This document shows positions 1-5,174 of a DNA stretch of 5,174 bases, in pieces (position 1 is the stretch's first letter; the number at the start of each line of letters is the position of its first letter). The position numbers were made by a program, and so were the translations under genes. The DNA comes from Gemmatimonadota bacterium (GTDB taxonomy: Bacteria > Gemmatimonadota > Gemmatimonadetes > Gemmatimonadales > Gemmatimonadaceae): positions 1-5,174 of the forward strand of contig JAOUHR010000184.1 of NCBI GenBank assembly GCA_029884515.1, in the 5' to 3' direction. The notes below the pieces were generated by a model. It did no database searches. It was not told the origin of the DNA and saw only the letters and a list, made by a program, of their open reading frames with translations.

Positions 1-1167
<1,167 letters not shown>

Positions 1168-1170
1168 CCG

Positions 1171-5174
<4,004 letters not shown>

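Noticed and set aside
1168..1170. Possible terminator or promoter between rpoB and rpoC
   Set aside because: Only 3 bases separate the genes, and there is no hairpin with a T-run or promoter-like element at the junction.

Overview
The window holds two large genes on the plus strand and nothing else that I can support. They are the 3' part of rpoB (RNA polymerase beta subunit, positions 1-1167) and most of rpoC (beta' subunit, 1171 to beyond the right edge). The order, the same-strand arrangement and the 3-base gap are those of the universal bacterial rpoBC operon. Both frames are open and carry the expected conserved blocks, including the NADFDGD metal-binding loop, bridge helix, trigger loop and both zinc sites of beta'. 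I see no tRNA, rRNA, mobile element, CRISPR array, promoter or terminator, and no stretch without a gene.

Organism: the DNA is strongly GC-rich, with nearly all third codon positions G or C. Two features point away from Gram-positive and Thermus-type polymerases: a domain of about 182 residues inside the beta' trigger loop, matching E. coli SI3, and the beta' signatures [17 protein letters not shown] and GEIIENPI. The latter resemble, from memory, the Fibrobacteres-Chlorobi-Bacteroidetes-Gemmatimonadota side of the tree. High GC and the N-terminal MIDFR...[10 protein letters not shown] make Gemmatimonadota or a near relative my best guess. This is inference, not a database result.

Layout: positions 1-216 encode the conserved beta segment just after the catalytic lysine region (the first residue aligns to E. 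coli beta I1079). Positions of about 217-690 encode an insert of about 158 residues that E. coli beta does not have at this point. Positions 691-1167 return to the conserved C-terminal clamp/switch part and end in a short Gly/His/Ser-rich tail. A Shine-Dalgarno sequence inside the last rpoB codons serves rpoC. rpoC then runs without a stop for 1334 codons and is cut just before its conserved C-terminal block.

Together the two products form the catalytic core of RNA polymerase. The window is an ordinary housekeeping locus, not a new system. The item most worth a second look is the beta insert, followed by small active-site substitutions in beta' (Leu in place of E. coli trigger-loop M932, and a Cys in the bridge helix).
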